Source of the DNA: CAZAMI01 sp964627805
GTDB taxonomy: Archaea; Thermoproteota; Thermoprotei_A; Sulfolobales; NBVN01
Assembly: GCA_964627805.1 (NCBI GenBank)
Contig: CAZVLA010000031.1
Span: 4,014 to 68,013 of the forward strand
Direction: 5' to 3'
DNA length: 64,000 bases
Positions 44,437-52,454 of the stretch are shown here, piece by piece. The position numbers and the translations under genes were made by a program. Every line of letters starts with the position of its first letter. The first letter of the stretch is position 1. Below the pieces are notes generated by a model. It searched no databases. It saw only the letters and a list, made by a program, of their open reading frames with translations, and was not told the DNA's origin.

Positions 44437-45441
44437 ATGCTTACCTACTTAAGACTATCAGGAGAGCACCGTACATTACCTCTAGCTGAAGTAAGGGCTG
44501 TCCTAGAAGCTGAGGATATAGTCTACAAGGAACTAATCAATATCGATCAATTAGTTGTGCTTGAAATACCTAAACACGGTATTAAATCATTAACTAACAG
44601 ATTATCCCTCACAATATCCCTAGGTGAAGTGATAGGTATTTACGATAGGGGAGTAGGTATTAAGGATATTGTGAGAGACTTAAAGGATAACCTAGCCAGC
44701 GATAAGGTCATGGTCGTATATGATAGAGTTAAGGGTAGGCAGGCATTCAGTTATGAGGAGCTACTTAACGCGTTAAGGAGTAGTAACATAATATGTAGCG
44801 TAAAGGACTACGAAGAGGTTATTGAGGTGATTATTAGTGACTTAGTTGTTGTTGGTAGGAGGTTATATAGAAGGAGGTTACAATCGTTCTTTGACAGAAT
44901 GCCTCAGAAGAGACCTGTGTATAGACCAGGAACCTTAACTCCTCAAGTCTCTAGGTTATTCGTTAACCTAAGTAGAGCTAGTTCAAGTAATTCTCCTTAC
45001 CTAGATCCATTCTGTGGTGTGGGAGGGTTCCTGATTGAAGCGTGCCTCATGGGTGTAGGAAATTACTTAGGTGTAGAAATTAATGAGGACTATGCTAGAG
45101 GGGCTAGGATTAATTTACTTCACTATGGATGCATCCCTAACGTGGTTGTAGGTGACGCATGTAGCGTCCCTATTAATAAGGTAGGAGCTATAGGTACTGA
45201 CCCACCTTATGGTAGAATGACTAAGTCTGTAAGCAGGGAGCTTAAGGATCTCATGATGTGCTTCCTTGAGGAAGCATCTAAGGTGCTTAGGAAGGGCTCA
45301 TACTTAGTATTTGCTCAACGTAAAGGAGTAATCAGTGACGAAGATATAGTAAGTATTAGTGGACTAGAGCTTATTGAGAAGCACCTTAACTGGGTTCACG
45401 GATCCTTAACAAGGGACATCTATGTGGTGAGGAGGGTATGA
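44437..45441 (+). CDS. tRNA (guanine-10-N2) methyltransferase, Trm-G10 type
   Basis: 334 residues with an N-terminal THUMP-like tRNA-binding part and a C-terminal Rossmann methyltransferase. The motifs are DPFCGVGGFLIEACLMG near 189 and TDPPYGRMTKS near 252 (catalytic DPPY). This matches the archaeal enzyme that makes m2G10/m22G10. It overlaps the RNase Z gene by 4 bp (ATGA). Confidence 0.92.
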   Translation: MLTYLRLSGEHRTLPLAEVRAVLEAEDIVYKELINIDQLVVLEIPKHGIKSLTNRLSLTISLGEVIGIYDRGVGIKDIVRDLKDNLASDKVMVVYDRVKGRQAFSYEELLNALRSSNIICSVKDYEEVIEVIISDLVVVGRRLYRRRLQSFFDRMPQKRPVYRPGTLTPQVSRLFVNLSRASSSNSPYLDPFCGVGGFLIEACLMGVGNYLGVEINEDYARGARINLLHYGCIPNVVVGDACSVPINKVGAIGTDPPYGRMTKSVSRELKDLMMCFLEEASKVLRKGSYLVFAQRKGVISDEDIVSISGLELIEKHLNWVHGSLTRDIYVVRRV

Positions 45442-46205
45442 ATCCAGTAATAATTACGTTCCTAGGGTCTAGAGGGCCTTACGCTGGTAGTGACGAGTTG
45501 CCTGCAGTTGTTATTAGGTTCGGAAGGAGGGTTTTACTACTAGATGCAGGTGAGGGCGTCCAACATAGGTTAATGGATGTAGGCGTAAGTGTTGCTAAGG
45601 TATCTACAATCCTAATTACTCACATGCATGGAGACCACATTCTAGGTTTAATACCGCTCATTCAGTCCAGATCATTAAGTAACGTAAGGAAGGAACTAAC
45701 TATAGTAGGTCCCAGAGGCTTAAGGGAGTACTTAGAAGCAAACTTTAAAATGCTTAAGTTCACCCCGTGCTTTGACGTCATTATTCATGAAGTCGATAAG
45801 GGATGTGGTGATCTAAGTATAGGTGGCTTAAGGCTAAGTTATTTAAGACTAGATCACGATATTGACACTTATGGCTACCTAATCAATGTAGGTGGTAATG
45901 ATGAAGTAAATATATGTTACGTAACCGACACTAGGCCCATAAGCCTTAACGAGTACTTCACTAAATGTAAAATACTGATTCATGACTCTACATTCTTAAG
46001 CTATGATAGGGATCTAGCTATCAATTACGGACACTCAACAGCAGCAGATGCTGCTAAAGCAGCTATTGATGTTAATGCTGAAATGCTACTGTTGTTCCAC
46101 ATGTCTCCTAGGTATAGGGATCTAGAGTTATTTGAAGCCGAGGCTAGGAGGTACTTTAGATTTTCTTATGTTGCTAAGAAATTTACTAAGGTTTTCATTA
46201 AGTAA
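45438..46205 (+). CDS. rnz: Ribonuclease Z
   Basis: tRNA 3'-processing endonuclease of the metallo-beta-lactamase fold. The metal site is HMHGDH at 62-67; LLLDAGEGVQHRL precedes it and HDSTFLSYD, with GHSTAADAAKAA and LFHMSPRY, complete it. 255 residues is on the short side, typical of archaeal RNase Z with a reduced exosite arm. Coupled to the tRNA methyltransferase upstream. Confidence 0.93.
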   Translation: MNPVIITFLGSRGPYAGSDELPAVVIRFGRRVLLLDAGEGVQHRLMDVGVSVAKVSTILITHMHGDHILGLIPLIQSRSLSNVRKELTIVGPRGLREYLEANFKMLKFTPCFDVIIHEVDKGCGDLSIGGLRLSYLRLDHDIDTYGYLINVGGNDEVNICYVTDTRPISLNEYFTKCKILIHDSTFLSYDRDLAINYGHSTAADAAKAAIDVNAEMLLLFHMSPRYRDLELFEAEARRYFRFSYVAKKFTKVFIK

Positions 46206-46410
46206 TGTATGGAAAAGAAGCTGTCTCTCCTACAGATTTTCCCGATCTATGAACTATAATTGAACATTGATGTAGTTACCTACGCTAGGGTTACATATCT
46301 CTAATAATAGAAATCGCTATGAACCCATACCAAGGCTCGTAATGACGCATAGTGAAAATAGTTCTTTAAAGAGACTTTAATGAGGTGCGGTACTAACGCA
46401 TTATGCAGTA
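46206..46410. other. Intergenic gap of 205 bp
   Basis: No ORF of useful length. Short hairpins and an A+T-rich end (AAATAGTTCTTTAAAG near 46350-46365) are visible, but nothing I can name. It separates convergent rnz and UPF0201. Confidence 0.4.
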
Positions 46411-46854
46411 TTAAAGCTTAGGTACTTCTCTCTCCCATAGGGGTTTCCCAGCCTTTGTCTTCGGTGCTAACCAATCGATTATGTCATTTATCTTATTACT
46501 TGATATAGTGACCGTTATAGGTCCTAGAGGTGATTCATCATCGTATGATACGAAGGATATGTGGCCTGCGTACGCGCTTTGCTTATGTAACTTGAAGGTA
46601 ATTATATTGCCACTTCTTGAATTAAGTAATACGTGCCTAGCAGTATCTAGGATGCGTTCCTGCCTTAATAGGTCATGGAACCTAAAGAGGGGGGTTAAGC
46701 TATTACTCTCAACAACTAATAGTTTAAACCCTTCCTCAAGGTCAACCTCTTTAATGTCCTTATCCCTAATAAGGAATAAATTCATTAAAGCCTTCTTAAC
46801 CCTCCTAACGTCCTCAGTAGGTCTAACCTCCGTCTCTATCCTAATTACGGTCAT
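46411..46854 (-). CDS. UPF0201 (DUF54) family protein
   Basis: 147 residues, RNA-binding family of unknown function (COG1325), sometimes grouped with exosome-linked genes. It reads VIRIETEVRPTEDVRRVKKAL at the start, RFHDLLRQERILDTARHVL in the middle and ESPLGPITVTI before DWLAPKT. Its start overlaps the end of the UPF0200 kinase by 14 bp; that gene order recurs in Crenarchaea as far as I recall. Confidence 0.85.
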   Translation of the reverse strand: MTVIRIETEVRPTEDVRRVKKALMNLFLIRDKDIKEVDLEEGFKLLVVESNSLTPLFRFHDLLRQERILDTARHVLLNSRSGNIITFKLHKQSAYAGHISFVSYDDESPLGPITVTISSNKINDIIDWLAPKTKAGKPLWEREVPKL

Positions 46855-47422
46855 TATTCCCTACCAGTCTATGTGCAATATCTTTTACTTCCCTAATTAA
46901 TTCACTGATCTCCTTATCTTCATTGACTACCATATAATCAGCTAATGCAATCACATTTCCAATACCGAATTTAAGTTCCTTCTCATCCCTTAATCTGAAT
47001 TCATCCCATGTCTTAGGATCATCAGGTCTTCCCCTCTCCTTCAATCTCCTAAAGCGTGTTTTAGGTGATGAATGTATAGCTACTATAGCTACATCGTTAA
47101 AGTTTCTTCTAAATACCTCAACCTCACTTAAACTCCTAACACCATCGATGATGAGTACCTCCTTCCCTATGTTTAATTTCCTAATATACAATACAGTTAG
47201 CTTAGCTACTGCGTCCTTTCCATACATTCTCCTTAATTCTTCAGCGAACTTCATCATCGATATTAAGTCCTTGCCTATCCCTCTTCTAGACGCTTCATAC
47301 CTTACTACATCACCCATTGAAATCACTTGAGTGTTTAGTGCTTCAGCCAATGCCTTAGATACTATAGATTTACCTGCTCCTGGCATTCCAACAACGCATA
47401 TTACCTTCCTAATCTGTGCCAC
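46841..47422 (-). CDS. UPF0200 family P-loop kinase, dephospho-CoA kinase-like
   Basis: 193 residues with Walker A GMPGAGKS near 12-19, DVVRYEASRRGIG (substrate lid), and a helical end. Archaeal UPF0200 proteins resemble dephospho-CoA kinase but their substrate is unproven. It is translationally coupled to UPF0201 by a 14-bp overlap. The divergent promoter to its right carries the inverted repeat at 47504-47530. Confidence 0.85.
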   Translation of the reverse strand: MAQIRKVICVVGMPGAGKSIVSKALAEALNTQVISMGDVVRYEASRRGIGKDLISMMKFAEELRRMYGKDAVAKLTVLYIRKLNIGKEVLIIDGVRSLSEVEVFRRNFNDVAIVAIHSSPKTRFRRLKERGRPDDPKTWDEFRLRDEKELKFGIGNVIALADYMVVNEDKEISELIREVKDIAHRLVGNNDRN

Positions 47423-47503
47423 TCTCTAATCCCCTACACAGAATAAGTAATACGGAATTAAAGGTAAGGGACCCCAAGTAAGTTTATTTGAGTAATTAAT
47501 TTA

Positions 47504-47530
47504 AGGTATTACTAAGGGTCAGTAATACCT
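47504..47530. promoter_or_regulatory. Inverted repeat in a divergent promoter
   Basis: AGGTATTACT and AGTAATACCT, 10-bp perfect arms separated by AAGGGTC. It lies between the UPF0200 start and the zinc-ribbon gene, where a shared operator could act on both. The half-site is the same GGTATTAC as at 38080-38095. Confidence 0.45.
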
Positions 47531-47558
47531 AAACCCGTATTTTTAGTTGCTACAGTTT

Positions 47559-47568
47559 TGAGTATAAA
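47559..47568 (+). promoter_or_regulatory. TATA box of the zinc-ribbon gene
   Basis: AGTATAAAGC centred about 31 bp upstream of ATG 47595, a good archaeal TATA match giving a leader of a few bases at most. Confidence 0.5.
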
Positions 47569-47594
47569 GCACTAATATCTAATTCGGTGAAGTT

Positions 47595-47876
47595 ATGCCA
47601 GTCATTTTCAGATGCAGTTCATGCGGTTCAGTAATATATGTGTTTAAACGCGTGGGTCAAGATTGCTTCGGGCTTCCATCACCTACAGAACTAATAAATA
47701 GACTAGGTGGTGTATGCCCGAAGTGCGGAAGTGCATTAAGTATACCTAAGATATCCGATATTAAGATAATTGGAAGAGTTAGTGAATTACTTGAGAGCTA
47801 CATAGAACGAAACTTAGTTAATGATCTAGGTAGCCAAGAGGGCATTCTTAGAATTACTTCAGCTATCCATGAGTGA
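47595..47876 (+). CDS. Zinc-ribbon protein of unknown function
   Basis: 93 residues. Two zinc pairs, FRCSSCGSVI at the start and GVCPKCGSAL near 40, separated by a stretch containing FGLPSPTELINRLGG. The C-terminal half is a helix (GRVSELLESYIERN). No family recognised. The last 79 bp overlap the end of the oppositely oriented cca gene, so both proteins' C-termini share DNA. Confidence 0.7.
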   Translation: MPVIFRCSSCGSVIYVFKRVGQDCFGLPSPTELINRLGGVCPKCGSALSIPKISDIKIIGRVSELLESYIERNLVNDLGSQEGILRITSAIHE

Positions 47877-49246
47877 AATGATTCGTTCTTTAAAATCTCT
47901 TGAGGTGTTTTATTTAAATCATTAAAATCGATAATATTAAGTAGTGTGAAGTACTTGCTGTAACTACTTTTAAGTAAGTTACTTATCGTATTACTAACTA
48001 TCTTTGACGCATCGGTGCAGTTTCTCTTAATCATTACTCTAATACTACCTAATCTATCGATCCACGGACCAATCACTCCACTTCTCATAAAGTTCTTCTC
48101 GTAGAACCTAATCACGTCCTCAAACATATGGGTAGGGGGTCCCCTACGTAACTCATAATGCGGTAATTCGCTCTTAAGTACTTCAATGGCTATTACCGCG
48201 TACATTCTATCATCACTCCATATAGATAAGTCAATAACCTCAATATCGGCTGAAGTTAATTTCCTCTCAATAGTGTTTACTAACTTACTTAACTTACCCC
48301 ATATAATATCGGGTGAGGTTTCGGTATTTATAATCTTAAGTAGCACTATGTATACACTACGTCTCTGTCCTTTGTAATAATTAATTAGGTCATTAAGTCC
48401 TATGTGAGGTTTAGCGGGGAAGAAGTATGTTATGTCAGGGTACTTAAGAAATAGAGCGGATGCCGTACTCATTATTGACAAGCTCCTCCGTGATACGGCT
48501 GCTGCGGCGTTTCTCCTAGGATCTACAGGATCCGGAACCCTTAGGATCGCGTTTGGGAACATCTTATTAACTTCACTTAAGCTGTAAGGAACCTTATCTA
48601 CGATTATTACAGAGCCTACTCGCCACTTTCTAGCATTCTTAAGAACGTCAAGGAACGTCCCGTACTTAATAATGAGTAACTCACAAAGGTAACCTGAGAA
48701 ACCTTTAGTCTTTATTTCAGCACCGTAAATACCTACTCCTTTAAGGAACTTCTTTAAGAGCCTAACATCATCTTTCTGACGACTACTTAATTTACTAACT
48801 ACGTATTTAGTATGGAACGGCGTTCTATCGACTGGAGTCATTATTTCATCTATGGTTTCAGCCCAATAAGCAGGCACTATATCAGCTTGAAAACGGTCTT
48901 TAATGACTCTAATGTAGGGATGTGATGCATACCTTAATTCAGCAGTAACGCCCTTTTCTTTAAGTACCCTCACTAAGGGCTTAATTACGTGTTTTTTAAT
49001 CCATTCATTACTTAACTCCCTATATTTAATTAATATAAATATATCTAAGTCTATCTCGCCTCTTATGCATGTCCCCTTAGCAAGTGAACCTTCAAGAGTT
49101 ACCTTAAATTCATAAGGAATTTTCAAGTTTTCTTCTATATAGCCCCTTAGCTCCTCGTAGAGATTAATGGCCTCTAGTAATTCATCGTTAGTAGGTCTTA
49201 TTCTCTTAATTACTTCATTTAATACTTCGGTGTATTGGTTATTCAT
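47798..49246 (-). CDS. cca: CCA-adding enzyme (archaeal class I)
   Basis: Adds or repairs the 3' CCA of tRNA. It has EFKVTLEGSLAKGT and IDLDIFILIKY, the class I nucleotidyltransferase site (GS and DxD), then QADIVPAYW. It needs repair more than synthesis here, since the three tRNA genes seen encode CCA. The start ATG 49246 (MNNQYTEVLNEVIKRI) leaves 10 bp to thpR; a longer reading to 49285 overlaps it. 482 residues, somewhat longer than usual, and the C-terminus runs under the zinc-ribbon gene. Confidence 0.92.
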   Translation of the reverse strand: MNNQYTEVLNEVIKRIRPTNDELLEAINLYEELRGYIEENLKIPYEFKVTLEGSLAKGTCIRGEIDLDIFILIKYRELSNEWIKKHVIKPLVRVLKEKGVTAELRYASHPYIRVIKDRFQADIVPAYWAETIDEIMTPVDRTPFHTKYVVSKLSSRQKDDVRLLKKFLKGVGIYGAEIKTKGFSGYLCELLIIKYGTFLDVLKNARKWRVGSVIIVDKVPYSLSEVNKMFPNAILRVPDPVDPRRNAAAAVSRRSLSIMSTASALFLKYPDITYFFPAKPHIGLNDLINYYKGQRRSVYIVLLKIINTETSPDIIWGKLSKLVNTIERKLTSADIEVIDLSIWSDDRMYAVIAIEVLKSELPHYELRRGPPTHMFEDVIRFYEKNFMRSGVIGPWIDRLGSIRVMIKRNCTDASKIVSNTISNLLKSSYSKYFTLLNIIDFNDLNKTPQEILKNESFHSWIAEVILRMPSWLPRSLTKFRSM

Positions 49247-49256
49247 GATGTAGACC

Positions 49257-49826
49257 CTATCCCTTAAGCTTAATAGTAAATACATCTCTATAGACAGGTC
49301 CCTGAGGTCTTAAGATACTCTGCTTAAGCTTCACCATAGTTACTGATGTAGTACCTAGCTCAACATCAGTGTAGGTTTGGAAGAAGTTGCTTAAGCATCT
49401 GGGGTCGTAGCCCCTGCTCTTTATCCTAGCTATAGTTATGTGAGGAACAAATTCCTGCCTCTCAGGCCTTACTATAGTATTTAAGCACTTATCAAGTAAC
49501 TTACGTAGAAGCTTAAGCTCATTAACACCTTCACTAACGCCTACCCACACAACCCTAGGTCTTGAAGTACTCGGGAATGCACCGACACCTCTTAGTACTA
49601 TTCGAAAACTACTGACCTCTTCGCACTTCCTTAAGCAAGACTTAATACTAGGTATTAAAGCCTCGCTAACCTCACCTAAAAACCTAATAGTTAAGTGGAT
49701 ATTCTCGTCTTCAACAGGTTTTATACTCCTAACATCACGTACGCAAGAAAGTAACTCGTTCTTAAGGGATATTACCTTACTTAATACGTTACTATCCTCA
49801 ATCTCAACAGCTATAAAAAGCCTCAA
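49257..49826 (-). CDS. thpR: RNA 2',3'-cyclic phosphodiesterase ThpR
   Basis: Opens 2',3'-cyclic phosphate ends of RNA (LigT/2H family). Both catalytic HxT motifs are present: H44-T46 (HLTIRFLG) and H129-T131 (VPHITIARI). 189 residues. It lies just upstream of cca on the same strand, a known archaeal pairing in tRNA end metabolism. Confidence 0.94.
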   Translation of the reverse strand: MRLFIAVEIEDSNVLSKVISLKNELLSCVRDVRSIKPVEDENIHLTIRFLGEVSEALIPSIKSCLRKCEEVSSFRIVLRGVGAFPSTSRPRVVWVGVSEGVNELKLLRKLLDKCLNTIVRPERQEFVPHITIARIKSRGYDPRCLSNFFQTYTDVELGTTSVTMVKLKQSILRPQGPVYRDVFTIKLKG

Positions 49827-49891
49827 CCTACCACCTTATGTCTAATCCTTAAAGGCTTAAAAATAGCTTACTTAATAATGAAGTGGGAAGC

Positions 49892-49986
49892 GGGGCCGTC
49901 GTCTAGCTTGGCTAGGATGCCAGCCTGGGGAGGAATCCCCGCCGGAACGCTGGTGGTCCCGGGTTCAAATCCCGGCGGCCCCACCA
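49892..49986 (+). tRNA. tRNA-Pro (GGG) with 17-nt intron
   Basis: Acceptor GGGGCCG/CGGCCCC with A73 and encoded CCA (49984-49986); D arm GTCT/GGAT; T arm CCGGG-TTCAAAT-CCCGG. The anticodon stem CCAGC/GCTGG encloses 24 nt instead of 7. Removing 49931-49947 gives loop CTGGGGC with anticodon GGG for proline codons CCC and CCU. The intron sits at the canonical 37/38 position: CTGG (32-35) pairs with CCGG in the intron, leaving 3-nt bulges GG|A and AA|C for the splicing endonuclease. Confidence 0.93.
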
Positions 49987-49998
49987 TAGATTAAGTAT

Positions 49999-50175
49999 TT
50001 AAGTACTAACGTTGATACCTAACTTACTTATGATGTCCAAAGCCCTCTTAACAGCTTCTTCAAGGGTGTCTGCTGATACGTTCAAGATGATGTTCGTTCC
50101 CTTAATCCTTACTCTAAACCTCTTTTCGTTATTTATTATGTATTCCTCAATCAGCTCTAGCTCGATATTCTTCAA
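49999..50175 (-). CDS. Small protein of 58 residues, overlooked gene
   Basis: A minus-strand reading from TTG 50175 to TAA 49999-50001. It reads KNIELELIEEYIINNEKRF, then RVRIKGTNIILNVSADT, then LEEAVKRALDIISKLGINVS: a helix-strand-strand-helix pattern with amphipathic helices. GGGGGTTAC lies a few bases upstream as a ribosome-binding site. A hydrophobic reading on the other strand is its shadow. No family is recognised. It lies between tRNA-Pro and the PCNA1-like gene, on the same strand as the latter. Confidence 0.6.
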   Translation of the reverse strand: MKNIELELIEEYIINNEKRFRVRIKGTNIILNVSADTLEEAVKRALDIISKLGINVST

Positions 50176-50304
50176 GGTACGTAACCCCCTACTTGAATAC
50201 TAATTCCTAAAGTATTTTAAGGGGATGGAGATTTACGTACTTGATGATGAATGCCCTATCCACTAAGTTAGATTAATTCTAATGCGGAAAGCGACCCCGC
50301 CTGA

Positions 50305-51069
50305 TCATGCTCTAGGAGCTATCCAGAACACTACTTTAGACCCATCATCTACTGATAAAGTTATCTTCATAGGTAATGCAGGACCAAACTCCACTAACGC
50401 TATGTCGGCTACGTTAAATGATGCTGATATTGACTTAAGTAAATCTACATCATACTTGCTGCTTACCATGGACTCGCTAGACTCTAAACTGTATAACGGC
50501 TTATCAAGAGCTAGTGACTCCTTAAATTCCTTACCTTCAGATCGGGATGATACCTCAATGACTCCTTCCTTATAAACTACCTCAAGCTCGTCACCTACCA
50601 ACTTAGCGTCTCTAACTAACTTCCTAAGGTCATCAGTAGCTATTTGAAACCTAACGGGTAAGTCTAGCTGTAGTGACTGTACGGGCTCAGTGCCTGCTTC
50701 ACTTATTTCTATGTCATAAGCCCTCTCAGTACCTGTTTGAGTGTTTGTTAAGATTAACTTAAGGTATCTCTCACCCTCACGATACTCCAGAGTAACTGTG
50801 TCCCTTCTGAGGGCCCTCCTCACCGATTTAAGCATCTGATCTCTAGATGCGGTAACCGTAGTCTCGTCACTCACCTCGAAAGCCTCAAAAGCTGCGTTAG
50901 GGATAGTTATCTCAACGAGTATGTTCTTGTCGGGGCTTAATGCCCTTATTAAGAAGTACTCATTAGTGACTTGAATCGGTACCTCACCCAATGGCTTAAG
51001 TGCTCCTTGCATTATCTTCTTAAACGTAGCCCCATTAGGGTAAGTCACTCTAAACAACCTACTCCCCAC
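50305..51069 (-). CDS. Sliding clamp PCNA, PCNA1-like paralogue
   Basis: A second PCNA paralogue of 254 residues. It opens RLFRVTYPNGATFKKIM, has the connector SLQLDLPVRFQIATDDL, and ends PMKITLSVDDGSKVVFWIAPRA. The FWIAPR ending and the YPN opening match Sulfolobus PCNA1 (FWIAPRL, YPNAK). With the PCNA3-like clamp at 16.3 kb it supports a heterotrimeric clamp. Candidate rpo13 lies 1.4 kb away; the two loci are close in Sulfolobus too, as I recall. Confidence 0.93.
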   Translation of the reverse strand: MGSRLFRVTYPNGATFKKIMQGALKPLGEVPIQVTNEYFLIRALSPDKNILVEITIPNAAFEAFEVSDETTVTASRDQMLKSVRRALRRDTVTLEYREGERYLKLILTNTQTGTERAYDIEISEAGTEPVQSLQLDLPVRFQIATDDLRKLVRDAKLVGDELEVVYKEGVIEVSSRSEGKEFKESLALDKPLYSLESSESMVSSKYDVDLLKSISASFNVADIALVEFGPALPMKITLSVDDGSKVVFWIAPRA

Positions 51070-51292
51070 TATTAATTGGCATTAAATTGAATAATAAAAG
51101 TACGCTACCTTACACCCTTGCTCAGACGTCCATACTCATTAATCTAGTTACTTAGGTGCCTTAGTACTTAAGGCTATTTTAGGCACAAGCTTTTCTCATT
51201 ACTTTATTCATGTTCAGGCTTCATTAGGAATGCATTATTAGCTATCTGACTGGTTTCATTGGTGATTAGTATTAACCCTCTGCATCTGATAA

Positions 51293-51715
51293 CTACTTTA
51301 CGGTTAATGATATGAGAATGGAGGTTGAGGTATGTAAAGTATTAAGCATTAAAATCAAAAGTAGCTTTCGTATATAAACTGCTTCGTTACTAACTCTAGT
51401 TTTCCCCTTTATCCAAGCACTGAAGAGGTAATTTTCTACTATGGGCTGGCTAAGCTCATAGATAGTATTAGTTACTTCCTTAACTAACGTATTCCTATCT
51501 AACCCTTTAGTATACATCTTTACTGCCTTCATTAGTGATTTCATGAACCTATATGCTAGCAACACTAACTTCATGTGACTATCATTATCTAGAGGAGCTA
51601 TCCTACCAGTTATCGTTACATGCGTTACCTCTGGGTTTCAGTACTTCTCAGCTATAACCTCCTCGATAGCCCTAGATATACTAAGAGTAAAGGAGTTAAC
51701 TGTAGGATAATTAGG
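51293..51715 (-). pseudogene. TnpB/OrfB transposase N-terminal remnant
   Basis: One minus-strand frame, open except for a TGA where tryptophan fits (EKY, stop, NPEVTHVTITGRIAPLDN). It continues SHMKLVLLAYRFMKSLMKAV, then KMYTKGLDRNTLVKEVTN and YELSQPIVENYLFSAWIKG, which is the N-terminal pattern of archaeal IS605/IS607-type TnpB (TGRIAPL ... KLVLLAYRFLK ... AVKxY). The RuvC catalytic part is missing. The gene is dead, with no intact partner tnpA. Confidence 0.55.
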
Positions 51716-52081
51716 TTAAGTTCTTAAAAGGGATCTACTTCATCACCATAGTAATAGCGAGATATGCTTTGGAGTACGGATTTAAAGTGTACTTAGTGAG
51801 CCTAGTGTGCACCTCTAAGGTGGGAGAGAAGCTAGGAAAAGAGCTTGGTTTACGACAAAACATACGGTATCAGCATGCAAGTTGTACTTAAAACAAAAGG
51901 GTAACTAAAGTATTACCAAGTACCCATAGCAACTAAAAGAACTAAGCACTACTCATCGAATGGTCTAAATCGAGATTGTTTCTACTGCTGGAAACGTGTA
52001 AGGAGATACTCTAAGTACGATTTCCGGAAGCACCAAAATATAAAGTATAGGTAGCTACTAACGTATAAGTGGGGGGCTAAT
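51716..52081 (+). other. Gene-poor stretch with possible TnpB C-terminal debris
   Basis: No intact gene. A plus-strand reading at about 51756-51860 gives YALEYGFKVYLVSLVCTSK, which resembles the segment before the zinc ribbon of TnpB (EYGxxVxxVxxxxTS). It is broken by stops soon after, and its orientation is opposite to the N-terminal remnant on the left. Positions 51070-51292 on the left side of the remnant show nothing recognisable. Confidence 0.3.
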
Positions 52082-52453
52082 TTGGTGTTAACGCTTGAGA
52101 AGTCCTTCATGGGGTACTTATTCATTAGAGGACCTAAGGATGAAATCCTAAGACTACTGACTTACTTAAGAGATCAAAAAGGTAGGAGGACCGAGGACAT
52201 TGATGATACTATAAGGATATTAAATAACTTCAACGTGTTCTATGAGATGGCTAAGAAGAAGTTTAAGGACTACATATCACCTAGAAAGAACGAGGGTGAC
52301 TTGATCAGGGGTTTAGTGACTGTTGATAAAATAAAATTAATTAAGAGTGAGAGGGGTGATGAGGCAATAATAATATTCGATAAGAGAGTTGATGAGGAAA
52401 TGATACGTAGTTCTGCTAAGGAATTAGGAATCGAACTTAATACAAATTACTGA
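52082..52453 (+). CDS. Hypothetical protein, 123 residues
   Basis: Starts at TTG 52082 (or GTG 52085) after a run of Gs. It reads EKSFMGYLFIRGPKDEILR, then a charged helical middle and SERGDEAIIIFDKRVDEEM near the end. Mixed alpha/beta, soluble. Family not recognised. It is convergent with candidate rpo13, ending 1 bp before its stop. Confidence 0.65.
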   Translation: MVLTLEKSFMGYLFIRGPKDEILRLLTYLRDQKGRRTEDIDDTIRILNNFNVFYEMAKKKFKDYISPRKNEGDLIRGLVTVDKIKLIKSERGDEAIIIFDKRVDEEMIRSSAKELGIELNTNY

Positions 52454-52454
52454 A

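Noticed and set aside
50012..50203. Plus-strand hydrophobic 63-codon reading
   Set aside because: Shadow of the 58-residue minus-strand gene, with no ribosome-binding site.
50240..50305. Possible C/D-box guide RNA (ATGATGA at 50244-50250, CTGA at 50300-50303)
   Set aside because: No good D'/C' pair or flanking stem, and the D box abuts the PCNA stop codon; chance match is likely.
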